64,000 bases of DNA from Phoronis australis (lineage: Eukaryota; Phoronida; Phoronidae): NCBI GenBank assembly GCA_002633005.1, contig NMRA01000614.1, forward strand, positions 76,974-140,973. The letters are read 5' to 3'. The notes beneath the pieces were generated by a model. That model made no database searches. It worked only from the letters and a program-made list of their open reading frames with translations, and was not told the origin of the DNA. A program made the translations under genes and the position numbers. The first letter of the stretch is position 1. Every line of letters starts with the position of its first letter. This document shows, piece by piece, positions 1 through 13,490 of this stretch.

Positions 1-1320
1 CATATTAAGTCCATTCAAACAAAACGTACAACGTAATGTCTGTTCTATGCTCAGCCAGTGCGACAAAGCCTTGACTTTCAGTACCTCCTACAATTGCTGG
101 TGCAATAACATGCTACTTTTGACAGTTCTTTGTTCTCTAGCCACAGGTGAAGTGTTAGACAAGTTCTGTGCAATTGAAACCGTGCAACGGCTGATGTTGT
201 AGCCAATGAATAATGTTATGAACTATGAACGTACTTAGATGTTCTATTATTTTCTCCTCTGGAACGATAATTAGATGCTCCATGGACAGTAGAAATAAAA
301 TTATTTTCAATTAATGTTGCTGCAATTTCTGGTGTTTTTAGTGGGACAAATTTGCTGGAAGTGCAATTTATCATTCCATTTGTCCAAAGGTGTGTAGATT
401 GATTCTGTCTTTTTATTTCTAAACACAGTTATGTTGGTCAAGTGGAATGACCTCTTATTTCGTGCATTATGTAACTTTGTATCCTTCCATGAGTCCACAC
501 ATCATTGATGTTTCATTGTAGTCAGATGTAAAAGTGGAGGTCAGCTCAATAAAACAGAAGTTGATTGCAAACCACAGATTTGTGCAAATCCCTAAATTGC
601 TAAGTGCTTGTAGTTATAGTCAGTGAAAATGTGTAACATACCTTGAAAAAAAGCAAAATTATTTGGATCATGATGATGCTCGATAAAATAAAACTTTTTG
701 AATGCTGTTGTGACTGAATGTTTATTATGATGCATATTGCAAGCTATTACTGGGTGAACAATTAGGTCAATATATTTACCACCAGTCCTTGGAACATATG
801 TGTCTGTGACTTATCATCATCACATCTTTCCATGTAATGACTATGTAAATTATCAGATGACTGGAGTTAACAGCTTTTGAGATATTAGGATATAAAATGT
901 GTTTTAGGTTCAAAAAGATACCAAAATTTAGCAGTAGAAAGTTAATCTTCCCAATTTTAAAGTTTTATTTAAAAATTTGCTGTGAAGCACCTTGTAATTG
1001 GTTAGAATTTCTGTAAATAACAGTGTGATTACTAAGGCATAATTTTAATATAATTACTAAGTTGGTCAAGTCATTGCACTTGGCCATTTGAACCCTCAAA
1101 TGCATTGACTACATGTACTTTGGGCCAACTGGGTACATTTGGCCCCAGAATTCAAGAAAACCCTTGGCCAGAATTTTTGGGGGATTTTTGATCGGTAAAC
1201 AAGAAAGTTCAATGAAGGTTTTCAGAGAAATTCAGATTACATTTTCTTCCACCACTAACACCTGAGGATTTAGCTAACTGCACTTGCACTACTCGGCCAC
1301 TTACTAAACGGTGAATACGC
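1..1320. other. unassigned AT-rich DNA
   Basis: No splice-bounded open frame, RNA gene or repeat shared with the rest of the window was seen here. Short open frames are at the length expected by chance. Confidence 0.5.
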
Positions 1321-1540
1321 CAGTGGCGGATCTAGGATACCACAAGGGGGGCCCAACATGACACCTCGGAGAAATGGGCAAAGCTCGATTGTATGCACAG
1401 GTGGCTCGAATGTTGTGGGGGTTGGCTATACGGACCTGGTGTTCCGGAATTCTACCGTTGGTCTCGATATTTTCTCACGCTTCATGCTGTTGCTGTGTAA
1501 TTTTTGCTTGCACCAGTCATGGCCGGGGGGGCCTTGGCCT
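1321..1540. mobile_element. hAT-like non-autonomous element, terminal fragment
   Basis: The segment opens with CAGTGGCGGATCTAGGA and then a G-rich run. This is the same kind of terminus as at 60456 (CAGGGGCGGATATAGG) and, inverted, at 23113 (CTAAATCCGTCACTG). Ends of this form with a G-rich subterminal stretch are common on non-autonomous hAT-type elements in animals. A second G-rich run, CCGGGGGGGCCTTGGCC, lies near 1524-1540 and may be the other subterminal region. No clear opposite TIR or target duplication was found, so the right boundary is a guess and the superfamily is inferred. Confidence 0.4.
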
Positions 1541-3924
1541 GTACGCAATCATCACGTAGTAACAATTAACAATCACCCGAAATACATTTTAGTTATAAAT
1601 CCTACGTACAGTCACGATGCATTGAAATGTTTTTAGCAAAACGTTATTGTTCATGTTTACTATAGATTATACACAACATAGTCTACGATGTTGACCGTAC
1701 GCCGATCGGTGAGCCAGACTATTTTCATTCCCTAAACGATAAGACATGAATAGAACGTTTTCCGTTTGAAATGCACATAAATGAAATCCTGGGCAAAAAG
1801 TATATTAGATCATACTTGGGAGAACATAGAAACCAAATAAATCGGTAACTTACTTCAGAAATGGGACTTCTTTGAGTCAATCGAGGTGTCGATGTGCTTT
1901 CGAAACCAGCCATCACTGTTTTGCTTTCGGCGACTTTTCACCTCTCTGAGGTCATCAGGCCATTTCCAAATAAGGCACCGCAATGCATTTTGGGACTGTA
2001 ATGTCAGACTTGACGAGCACGAAGGCGTGTCTTTTTAGTCAACTTTCAAACGTAAAGAAAAATACTCCAAACTCATCTAAAACTCACTATATTTACGAAA
2101 CCTACAAAAAAACTTGTACGCCACGATATGATACAGGTTTCATGCAAGATGAGTAACATTTATTTTCTTATTTTATACTATTTTTCACGTTCCAAGCCAC
2201 TTTAATTCTCACATTGGTGGTTTCAGCATGGAGTCTATGTAAAGCAGTCACCACTTAGTTATATCAGAGTCTACTATCAAGGTGACGTTCGAATAACTGT
2301 ATCTTGTTCAAGATGGTACTTAACATTTAACGGCAATGAGTGCTTCGAACCTGGACCCATTGAAGGCATTGTACATCAAGAAAATTTGCAAGACTACAAC
2401 AAAGATAACCGTCATCATCCTTTTATAAGTAAGTGGGCGTGAAACGAAAGGAGAACGCCACCGTTTTGCTGTCGTGTTTACTGAAACTGCAAATCCCTGG
2501 TTATCTTAGAAACTGGTTTAAAGTGCTTTAAACTTCCATTCACCTTGTTTTGACAAGTGACTCTATTGTCAGCATCACTAAACCTTCATTCATAGCATTG
2601 CATATCACAACTGTGAATTCAGTAACCCAAAAACGAAAAAAATAGAAAGAAAAACGGCTTCAGTTGAAAGTTTCTTATCTCCACGAACATGAGTGTGACG
2701 TGTGACATGTCCACCACAAACTGTTGGCGTATCCCCACATTTCTGATGTCCCACGAGAAAGTGAAAAGTGCCACAGTGGGGACAAATACTGTTAAACCAC
2801 TACAAATGCAATGCCTTGCCATTCTTTATTGTATCATAAACCACGTGAAAACGACGGAGAAGCAATATCTGACGACTTTTCCCACTAAGCACGGGAGATG
2901 ACTGATGCTGTTTTGTTTTCCCCATTCTGGGCAGTATGCATCGACCAATAAATGCTCGTAACTCGAGATCAGCTAATTAACATATCGTAAGATAGTGTTT
3001 GTGAGTGTGATAATTTGACAGATGGTCGATTGGTGGTGTTTTTATTTGGTGATTTTAAGCACTTTGAAGCAGCCTTGAACCTGTGCTTTTCTGTCAAAAA
3101 CGAGTTTTTATTCAGGCCACCTCCAGTTACAAAATATCAGTTATCAGCATAAATCAAAACTCGATTTTGACAGACAGATAGAACTGACTTAACGCCGTTT
3201 TAGGTTTTTGATTACGGCTCTTTTGACCCTTATTGACTGCAGTCAGACAACGATAGTGAAGTGACGTAATTGGCTTACCAGTGCTGAACCGTATAAATTC
3301 GTTTTCGTTCAACAGAATAGACGACTCTTGATAAATGCAATATCGTGTCCACCACCACCACTAACCCCACACAACTTAATATAATTAATATTCAAGAAAA
3401 AATTAGCGCAAAGCTTGTTTGTCAGGCCAGCTGCGTCACATAAGATTGTTGTAGCCATAGCTAAAGCAACAGGTGCTTGAAATGCAATTGGGTGTACTTA
3501 GATTTTTTTAACATGAAAATAAACTTCAAAAAGTACAGCAACGCTATCTTCATTATGAGGGTTTTAGGGGTTGTTGCAAAAGTTTCAGCAATACATGCTT
3601 TTTAAGAAGTCTCTGTCAACGACGGCGATGTTTGCTTACTTTAAACAATTAAGAGTAATTAAAAAATTAACGATGTTTTGATATGCCTAGCGTCGAGTAC
3701 GCAAGGGTCCATGGATACTACACTCTACTAGAAAAAATAAAGCCAATCGCCGTTGTACGCTTCAAGTAAACTTCCTAATTCCACTCCGTGTTATTGGACA
3801 ATTTTCGAGTCGAACCTCGAGTAATGCCAGTGGGATGAAAACGTTTAAATTGTCTGGCCATTCTCAGCTCAAAATTCAGTCTAAAAACTTATTCTTAGAG
3901 CGGTTTGGTTCATTGAAGGCGGAC
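1541..3924. other. unassigned non-coding DNA
   Basis: No coding, RNA or repeat feature could be supported. The stretch is AT-rich with scattered short open frames that overlap on opposite strands. Confidence 0.45.
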
Positions 3925-4218
3925 GCCAAAAAAAGCAAAAATGGCCACTAGGTGATACAAAGTACATCAAAACCATCCAAAAATGGGAGGATAGCGTCAT
4001 CTCACTATTGAAGGACTAATTGCCAAATTTTATGTCAGTCCGTTGAGGACCTCAGAAGATACAAAGGTAAACGTAAAAACTCAGACTGCCACTAGGAGGC
4101 ACACCGGTAGTCGGAGAGGTTCGAAATTCGTCGTCATCCACCGTCAGATGCTTGGGAACACATCTGCCAAATCTTATCAAGATCCTGTGGGGGGTTTAGG
4201 AGATACAGTTGCGGACGC
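3925..4218 (-). repeat. dispersed relic of the 145-bp monomer satellite family
   Basis: Read on the minus strand, this matches the tandem array at 58.85-59.76 kb in order. It has a TTTGGATGGTTTTGATGTA segment, a CTAGTGGCC core, a T-rich run, GCCTCCTAGTGGCAGT, and TGTATCTCCTAAAC followed by a CAGGATCTT / AAATTTGGC-like segment. The two CCACTAG cores at 3945-3951 and 4089-4095 are 144 bp apart, which is the monomer spacing of the array. The copy is clearly diverged. A perfect 9-bp-arm hairpin (CCCACATAT/ATATGTGGG, 4245-4264) lies just beyond it. Confidence 0.65.
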
Positions 4219-4264
4219 CCAGACAGAGATGAAGGCAATGTGCACCCACATATAAATATGTGGG

Positions 4265-7200
4265 CGCATAAAATAAGCCTACATTTTCTGTTTCATCGGA
4301 TTTTTGTAGATATTATTTCATCATTCTTTAGAGTTAATCATAGTTAAACTTGTAGTAGTGTAACTTTACTGCTAAAAATTGGTCTTTCATTGAGCAAAAT
4401 ACGTGCTCAAAATTTATTCATCAATTTGAAAATACTGACAATTCCTTAGCGGAGACCATGCTGGGTGAACATGTCGTGACAAAACAATCTGTAGAGACTG
4501 GTGTTAATTAATTGTTAACGAGTGCCAATGGAGCTGTTCGGAGAATTCTCCTCGCGGTGTCGCTGCTGTACTAGTGGTGATTGAATTGCGCATGCGTGGC
4601 TGTCTGCATGTAAACAACTGGTAAAAGACGGAATTGTTATCAAAATACGTCGTCGCGCTAAGCCTCATTACTGCTAATGTCCCTGGTGCAAGTCTTCGAC
4701 AGGTGGCCACAAATTCCCAAAAGACCTAAGGTTACTATATTCGTGGACAATTGCGGTCAAGAGGGTCAACTAACTGACAAAATGTGTGTGAATGCTGAAG
4801 CCCCTTGTGTGCTCTATGACTATGCAGTTCAATTCGGAGACTACACAACATTACTTAGTAAGTTTTTAGCAATCAGTTTCTATCAACATCGTTCGGTGAT
4901 GTTATCCCCACCAGTTACCCCACTGAATAACAGGTTTATTGAGTGGAACTAAGTGTTTCTTTTAGGAAACTCACCCGGAACTCGGATGCCGGGTAGGCTA
5001 ACAGCACATATTCATATTGTCCTGGGTGGGAATTCTCCCAAAATAAGATGTATATGGTACGTGATGCACAGAAGTCAAGGGTGACTTTTTCACAGCAGTT
5101 TCTCTTCAAAACTATTCTGTTTCCAATATATTTCTCTAGATGAGTGAGTTTCCTTATTTTATCGCAGACCCCACCCCCAGGACTACAAGATCAGTTATCG
5201 AATTAACATGAATAAGCCTTAATTCAGTAAATGTCGTAACATTGCATAGGAAAAAATTTGACTCCTAAAATGAATTTTACTTGTTGAGATCAGAAGCACA
5301 TTTTAAGTGTCATGAAAAATACACATTGTTAAATCACTTTTAGCCTGTTACACATATTTAATTCAGATATTAAATAAAACTTGGGTACAGAAGTTATTAG
5401 TTTCTACACATAAACATGAAGATGAAACGTCAAGTATGTTCTGCCTTACAAAAGTAGTTTTGTCTTGTCTTTTACAATTTGCTAATATTTCTCGGACTAT
5501 TCTGTTACAGGTGAGAGAAAACAACTGAAACCAACCGCCCGACCATCTATTTTACCTTTGGTCAAAGTGAAAAGCAACCCTTCACCAATAACCTGGGAGA
5601 ATTGAACGTAATTCAGAAATTCAGCTTTTGATATGCTTGATTATGGACTCCGTCGCAATGTTGTTTCTTTCTGTGCTTTTTCAGTTTGCCATTTGTTTTT
5701 AAATACACTGATAATTGTTTATTCTCGAATTTTGTGCACAGCAGATGCTTATCCAGCTAGCTACAATTGAAAACATACAATAAGACAATCGATGCAGTCA
5801 CTGAATGTCATTTCCCCATAATGTGTGCCAAATTGAAAAGTTTTTACCAATAGTATAAAGCCTTTCTTCTTAAATGAAAATTTAATGTCACTCAGGTCTT
5901 GGCTTTCATTTCACTGGGATCTAGTTTCAATGGCCTATAGAAGCGCTTGTAAAAAAGGTCCAGTTTCTACACGTGGCTTTCTTCCTTGTAACCTCATTCA
6001 GCCTCAATAATATCCACAATTAGACCCTTGAAGGTAAACACAGCAGCATATCACTTGAATCGTTTTGAGCCCAAAATCAGACCCTGAACTAGACCAGCGT
6101 GTCACTAGGTCTTCTTTAGCTTCAGTCCCTCATGTTTCTTTCAGGAAAGGAAATATTGTTCACACATGACTCATTGCCTATGAAAGGGCATCCTCACCAA
6201 CAAGGCTTACTTGTGTGGCAGTCAGATACAGTTCGTCTGAATACACAAACAGTCCACTGGCACATTGTCTTATGGTAACTTAGTACTGCGATTCACATTT
6301 CTCCAGGGCCACTGACTTGTACATTGTGCCATGCAACACTGCTGGTGTGTGGAAGTGCTGTGGGAAGAGAACCGAGTAACAAAGCTTGTCTATGACACAG
6401 CTTGAAGTGGCCTGAAAATGTCACTGAACTGGAACAAATATTGAAATATGAATAATTAAGTACTCCAGATTGGGTCAAAAATGTTATCCGTTTTTCAAAA
6501 ATCCATGGTGACTGCTCTACAGTTTCACATAAAATTAAATAATGACCATTTTCAGAAACCGAGGGTGTATATAATAAGTATTGCATAAAACTGTCTTTAT
6601 TTTTTATTCCTAGTCATAACGATTCTTTAAACGCATCACTTGTCTGCAAAATATACAAGTTTTTTGAGACAACTTCAAACCTTTGTTACCCATTTTCAAG
6701 CCTTTTTAATTTGATACTTTTAGAAATTTTAAACTTCGATTACAGGTTCATGGGTCTGTCAAGCATACTTCTAGTCTAAGGCTGAGGGAACCGTTTCTCA
6801 GTCTTTTAATTTTTCTTCTAATAGAAGATATGAAGACTTGGGTCATTTAAAAATGATGGATAGTCTTTCTGTTGTTTAAGAGTAATTACAAATGGTACGG
6901 CACCATCAAAAATGCAATTTTCACAAAATGGCAGTCATTTGAATTTATAACCACTTGCATTATTTCAAGGCATGAGTTAAGACTATTCAGTCACTGTGAA
7001 TTCAGAAAATGTAATATATTTTTTCATGGGTTTACAATTGATACAAGTAGCAAAACAGTTTCTTGAAATCAACTTGAAGGGGCTTCATGAAGGTTAAGAA
7101 TTACCTCACCATGCTCTTTTCCCCAAACATGTATTACCTGTTATTTCCACACGTTCAGTTGTACCAAATATTACAACCCCAACCCCCCATGCCAATCCCC

Positions 7201-7680
7201 CGCTAAGGACCTGAACAACAAACAAAGATTAACCCGACTGGCGACTGCCGCGAAGTCGACATCGGCGAGTACCTCAGTTAATTAACAGGCATCGGTAGAA
7301 TAATCATGGAATAATCGTTAAAATAATCACAAACCTTACCTTTGTATAAGGTCGTGCTTACTTCCTCTCATAGAAGCACCCTTTTCACGCAATCTCAGAT
7401 TCAGTTGACACGGTTGCAAGCCATTTCACCATGTATTCAAAGGGCTCGCGAAATCGAAGCTGTTAATCTATCACCACTAGTACACGCGCGCCCTCTAGTT
7501 ATTGTAGATTTTCCGAATAGCCCCATTGCTCTGTAAGCCCAGGAACCTGTGTTGACTAAATTAATGCTTTGTTGGACGTTATTTACACAGTCGTGTTCTT
7601 AGCCAAATATCTACGAAAGAGATTTTAACTGAGTAAAATTCTACTTTGATTATTTACATTTTATTATTGTGCTTTAATTT
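4265..7680. other. unassigned non-coding DNA
   Basis: Nothing could be assigned. Short open frames such as 4677-4952 lack splice-site or protein-family support. Confidence 0.4.
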
Positions 7681-8046
7681 GGTCACGTGACCATATCTTT
7701 TTGGGGAAATGTTGCAAAAACGAAAGGACTACATTAATATCAAAATAACAGTTTCAATAACATCATGGTTCAAGATGAGATCTCAAAAACGCTGTTACAG
7801 CTTTCTGAAATATTTTTGCAACGTCCGAGGTTTTTCTTGAAAATCGTTATTGTCCTATTTTTAATAGACGATCATACGAAAACATTTCAAACACAATCCT
7901 TAATTGCTCTGTAGAACAGTGCGTGAAGCAGAGTATCAGAAAGTTCCTATGTGGCCCATCAGCCATTTCTAAGATACATGTATAGCGTTCTGAATATAGC
8001 CATATTTGGACATTTCGCTGGTGTCATACATAACATTTAGTACGTT
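7681..8046 (+). repeat. 350-bp interspersed repeat, family B, copy 1
   Basis: It starts at a GTCACGTGACC palindrome. It then contains a TCAAGATGAGATCTCAAAAACGC-like segment, a run about AATCATAAAAGTCC, GTAGAACAGTGC, a CAGCCATTTCTAAGATA segment and a GTTCTGAATATAGCC segment. The same ordered blocks recur at 33.9, 36.6 and 44.6 kb and inverted at 35.3 kb. No ORF or TIR was recognised and the class of repeat is unknown. Confidence 0.65.
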
Positions 8047-11000
8047 TAAAGATTTTATAGTATCTTTGGTACGTTTGAGACCAGTTTCGTGACAGTAAGC
8101 TGACTCAGCCAGAAGTAAGGTGGTTTTACAACCGCTTAACAGATGTTAAAATGGAGAATGAGATTTAAGCGATTCGTTCGACAGCAGGATCGAAGAACCC
8201 GAGCTGTTCTTCCGAAGCTTTTACTTGGTCCGTGATTCGTGATTTTAGAACTGGTGTTGGTTGGTGGTCATTTTATTCCCAAGCGGCGTATCATACTCCG
8301 TCTATGGAAATTTTATTTTCTGTGCTAGTTGAATCGTTCTTCCACTTTGTTGTTCTTTTTTGTTTTACAGTAGACGGATTTTGCAAACTGCCGGCCGCGT
8401 CTTATACAATACGCCTAAACGTGCAGAACTGTGCAGGTTTCAGTGGCAGAACACACGCATTCACGTGTTGGAATGTTCCGTGTCGTCTGATTGCGCAGGA
8501 AGTGTATTTAGAGGACATGGTCACTGTGGGATAGTGCCAGTAAGAGCTATATATCAGTGACTGGCCGACTGTGGCAAGTCAAGTCGGATTCTAATCGTAC
8601 ACAGCATCACAAATTGACAAACGTCTACCTTGCGGAATGAAGGTTCTGTGTCTTTCTCAAGTGACGTTTTGTGTTTTTGCGTTTAAGTCAGCATTCTCTT
8701 TGGCTTTGCTTGGCTTCAAGTTGGACAACACTCCTAACGAGGTGAATTAGGACATTTCCTGTAATACCCACCTTCAGAAGACAACGTCAATCCAGGAAAT
8801 TTTATTGTCGTTGAGTATGCCTATGATGAAGCATATACAGCATCAGAAAGTTAAAAATGTCATGTATTCTTCTGTGTAATTTATCGAATTCATTAGATGG
8901 AATGCGTTAAAAGGATATTAAACCCTGTTTTGTGATAAGGAAAAAATATGTGCATTCAAATCTTATTCAGTTATTGGTTATGACCGTCAATGTAGAATCC
9001 ATGTCCTTGTCCATACAATTAGTAGATGTAGATGGAAAAATTCCAGAAGAGTTGCTTGAAATTTGTTTTTGTAATCATTATGTTGCGCGGATAACGGGCA
9101 AACGCCTAGCTGAATGCGTTGTGGGCACCTCGAAAAGGCTCGGTATCGACATAGCCAACTGTGGAGGGAAGGGATAAGATGGCGTAACAAATATGAGTGG
9201 AGACAGCGTTGGCGTGCAAGTAACCCAATGCTATCTTTTAGCCTCTCACACATTGTTGACAACTGTGGTGATAGCATGCTCAGGCTCTATACTGGAAATG
9301 AGAAACACCTTGCTGACAAAGTTAACTCTATTGCTTACTTTCTGATGAGCAGTCCAATTCACAGAGAGAACAATTCTTAAATGAAGTACATAAAAACAAA
9401 TATCCAGAATCTGTAGAAAAAAAACTCACTGATGTGTCCCATAGTTGTTAGGCGGCAGGGCACGATGTTTACACATTCATGCGAGCAGGCTTGAGAGGCG
9501 TCTCAGACAAATTGTCATATTGGCGTTGATACAACTGCTCATGTCCAGAACAACAAAGAGTTAGTTACCGACAACGTTTTGAGAAGATGTTTAATCCCAG
9601 GAAGATAAAATTTTGAAGCGTTCTAACCTGGTGTGTATCTCATCGTTTCAATGCGCAACTTTGTATTGAAAATGCAACTTACAACATCTACATTGGGTTA
9701 AGTGTACTTAGTGAGTTTGAATTTCTTGACAGTAATGTATTGAAAACTTATTGCGTCACCCAATGTTAAGTTCCTTAGGGGTGCTCCCGAAAAAGGTACA
9801 GAGTCGATGCCAATTTTTGTGAAGTATCATGAAAAGGTCCATTGATTTAGAAATTCGAACCACCGCTTGCCTAATCCTGTTTACGGGCCGGTAAGATGAG
9901 ATCTAAATTCACCATGAGATGTACGTTTATTTCGTCAATCTTTGACGAAGTTGCAGTCTGTTTTGGAAATTAATACATTTGCTTAAAAATCGCACGAATA
10001 CGTTACGATCTGCGACTTCCTTCTTCAGTCTTTGAGAGGTTGGCAGTACATGTATGTTTGGGAGTAGGCGCCGAACCTCGTTTATGTATTGAAAGTAAAG
10101 TGGAACGCTATCGTTCACTGCTTCTTACACAAACTCTTGCCGAGGAAAGTTACCTGCTCTCATTCTCGCGAAGAAGGTCTATCACCGGATGTGGCCGCAT
10201 CATTCCGCATTGTTAAATGCAAAATCATCGCTTAAGTTTTGATCGCACCCCTCTTGTAGCACACTTTAACCGTGTCCATCGTTCCCAAAGTTCCGTATTA
10301 ATATCATAATTTCACTGCAAGTGGACGCTTCGCCAATTTGATGTACTAGTTCCAACTGGAATTCGGAGAGAAGTGTTTTAAATGTAAATATATATAAATT
10401 TCAGATTGTAAGAAGTTAATAATAGCGTTTACTAAAATTCAATGTCCACGTGAGTTTCCATGGAAACTTTGATCCATCAAGTTCGCTCCCTTCCCAGTGC
10501 AGAAGATGATTCCCATCATGACGGAAGCTTTCACTTCGTGTTCATAAAATTTCAAGAAATTTACAAAATTTTGTTCAAGCCCATCTTCGAGGATACATTT
10601 CACTGGTAAATTTCTCCAAACATAAACCGTTCTCTTTGTTACGGTTGACATGAATCCTACCTCTATCGTTTATATAATTAGGTTCCGGACTCGGTACTTG
10701 AATCAAGGTAAGCCAGCAAACGCTAAGGGGCAATGTCCGTATTACCTTAGTTCATCTAAAGGCATTGTCAACTGCCTCGCTGCTCCCCCGCGTGCCGAGT
10801 CAGCATGCAGGTGTCACGCAGTAGCACATGCTTTATCATTGGTTGATGTAATCTCGGCAGTCATTGGTTAGATTTACAACAAAGAGAGAAAATGGCAAAC
10901 AAAAGGGGTTTAACCTTGTCAAGTGTCGTAGCAGCAACTATTTCGTTTCCGCAGTAATGTTTAATAGCCGCGTGCTTCAAGCACTCACATGTACAATAAA

Positions 11001-13034
11001 CTGACGCCGTCATCTGGCAGGTTTGACTAGCGTGTCATATCTACTGTGTGAATAGGCCTACAGGGCAGCAACGTAAACAAAAGTCAGCGACAGTTGAAAG
11101 ATGTACTCCGAAAAGGCGCAACCTCAATTTATGAGATTCACATTTCTTGAACATAAATTTTAGCACCGATTTGTCTGTACAACTGACCACATTTATACTT
11201 CCTCCATCAGTCGTGCCAGTTTGTTTGCGTAAAGCGCTGCCTGTTGAGCATTCGACCAGCCAATCAGAAACGCCGGTGTAAAATGTTTCCCGAGGAAAAT
11301 TAAAGTAGAATGCCACCCAAAAACCAGCCTATTATGTATCAATTTAGATCGAGTAGTTCTACTCGATAACGGAACGTTCGGTTGCATTACCTGACACCTG
11401 ACGGCAGACGGAGGTGTTGAAATTATCCAATGACGTAATTGGTTTCACACGCAGTCTGTTCAGCAGTTCACAACACGAGTTAGTGGTGTCAGCTTATCGC
11501 TTGAATTCATCGTTTAACACCAATAAATCCTCAAACTTCGATGTAAAACCCTTAAAAATTCACCGAGTTCTTATAAAAACGTGTTGTTTTATTTCGCTGT
11601 TACGGATTTATTGGTATTTGGACACACCGTAGCCTACAAAGTTTGGCAGGCCAATTTAACAAGGTCCGTAATAAGAGTTTGGGGTCTGATCGAAGATAAA
11701 TTCGAAGTATTTTTCCGTGAAATACAGACAGGAGAACTTAGATCTGTTTCGTTTAGACTTGTGATTTTTTAAGTTCTAAACACACAAAACGCTTGTTGTC
11801 CCAGCCAGTTGTTCGGAACCCGATCAGGCCCGTCGCGACCGCCGGGACTGGCACGAACATAAACCAGCTTGAGTTGGAAACTAAACCTCCAGTCACGAAA
11901 AGACTATAATAGTGAGCCAAAGAAATAATGTGCACGTAATTGTTTATGTGAATTAGCCACGAAACTGAAAATCTACTTACTTGTCGGGGGCCGCGAAGTC
12001 GGGTTCCCCTTCCACAGACCGTCAGGGCAAAGGTTGTACAGTAACAATGATATGAATAATGTATTTGTATTTCTAAATAAAGATTCCCCTAACATGTGAC
12101 CATAGCATATAAAATCGTGTAATTGTTTCACAACAGCTTTCTGTCGGCAAACACTGAATTAGCATGTGCTCACACGGCCTCGGTGCCCAGTCAATTAGCT
12201 TTATTGCCAGCATCAAAAGCCGGTAACGCAGTGGTTCATTCATTAATGGCTTCTCAAACTGCACTCACGAATACTGCAAAGGCATTACAAATTGTATCTA
12301 ATGAGAAAGACTTTGTTTTATATAAGCATTGGTTAGGATGAGAATAATTCATTTTGAAACAGAACGCAGAATGATAAACGTCTACATGGCAACTCGCCAG
12401 GCGCCAATCCCGTCTTAGTCAAGAGCTCATCCGACAAAGACTTAACGGGTCGGATCGTTAGGTTTCACAGGCTATCAGTTCGAACCGGAATGCACTGATC
12501 AAGAACTACTAGAGAGGCGCCGAGAACATGCACAGGCAACGGAAAGTATGGATAGTTCTTTGGTAAGCCGGAATTCGACAGAGAAATCACTGTCAACGAA
12601 ATGCCCGCCAAAGACACGGAGATGTTTCACGGCCTCATACTTGCTATTAACTGCGTACCTTTCGTTCTTCACTATCGCTAGCCACATCCGAAGCATTTCG
12701 GGCTCTCGAGGAAGTCGAAAAACAATATACCCGCTTTCTTCGCAGCTTCATAGTTCGTACAAGCGGGAACGATGCACCGCAATATAGCGGCATTTACTCT
12801 GCAGACGAACCACTGACGTCGCTGCGTCGTTTCTCATCTACCCCACAGGTTAACGCGACACCTCTCGGCAAGGTGAGGTCGACCGTATAAGAGGCGATAT
12901 GGATATAGACCGATTAAGACGGTAAAAAAGACTAATTAAATCGGGTGGCATTCTCCTTTAAGTGATACCTGCGTGCTGGCTACCACCTAGCAGCACGCAG
13001 CGAACCAGCGAGTGTCAACTGCAAGCTCAACACA
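8047..13034. other. unassigned non-coding DNA
   Basis: There are several short overlapping open frames on both strands but no splice-bounded or recognisable protein. A perfect 20-bp palindrome with a 2-nt centre (ATCGAGTAG-TT-CTACTCGAT) lies at 11348-11367. Confidence 0.4.
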
Positions 13035-13490
13035 GCCTCTCATTGGCCCATTTCAAACCGCCTGGGATGTCACGACATTCCAATTACAATTGGTTGATTT
13101 TGAGCCGCTACGGCCACTACTAAAAACAAAATTTCAAATTTCTTTTTGTCTATGATATGAAAAAGAAGCGATTAAGCAAACAAATAATCAGTGAAATGTG
13201 TATTGACCTAAGGGAGCTGTGTTTGGCACGAACTATATAACTTATTCAATGCCTGCGTGACGGAGAGTGTCATGACGTGATCGTCACACGCCCAAGACGA
13301 CGCGAAACTATTGATTTTCGAAGTTATGCTAGTGTATGCGCGCCTGCAGAAATCAGATTGGAACCCATTGTGTATTGCAATCAATTCATTCAACTCTATT
13401 CAGGCAGAGCAGATGGTGCTGTTTGGCAGGGAAGCCATTCTTGGTGTCATGGTGTTGACGTCTCCGGTGCTCCTGCAAAATGGTGAATGC
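13035..13490 (+). repeat. family D repeat, copy 1
   Basis: It shares an ordered series of diverged blocks with 21420-21830: CTCTCATTGGCCCATT versus CTCTCGTTGGCTCATT, AAATGTGTATT plus GAGCTGTG, TGTGCGCGTCTGCAGAAAT-like, and ATTCAATTCAGG-like blocks. The two copies are in the same orientation, about 8.4 kb apart. No termini or coding capacity were recognised. Confidence 0.5.
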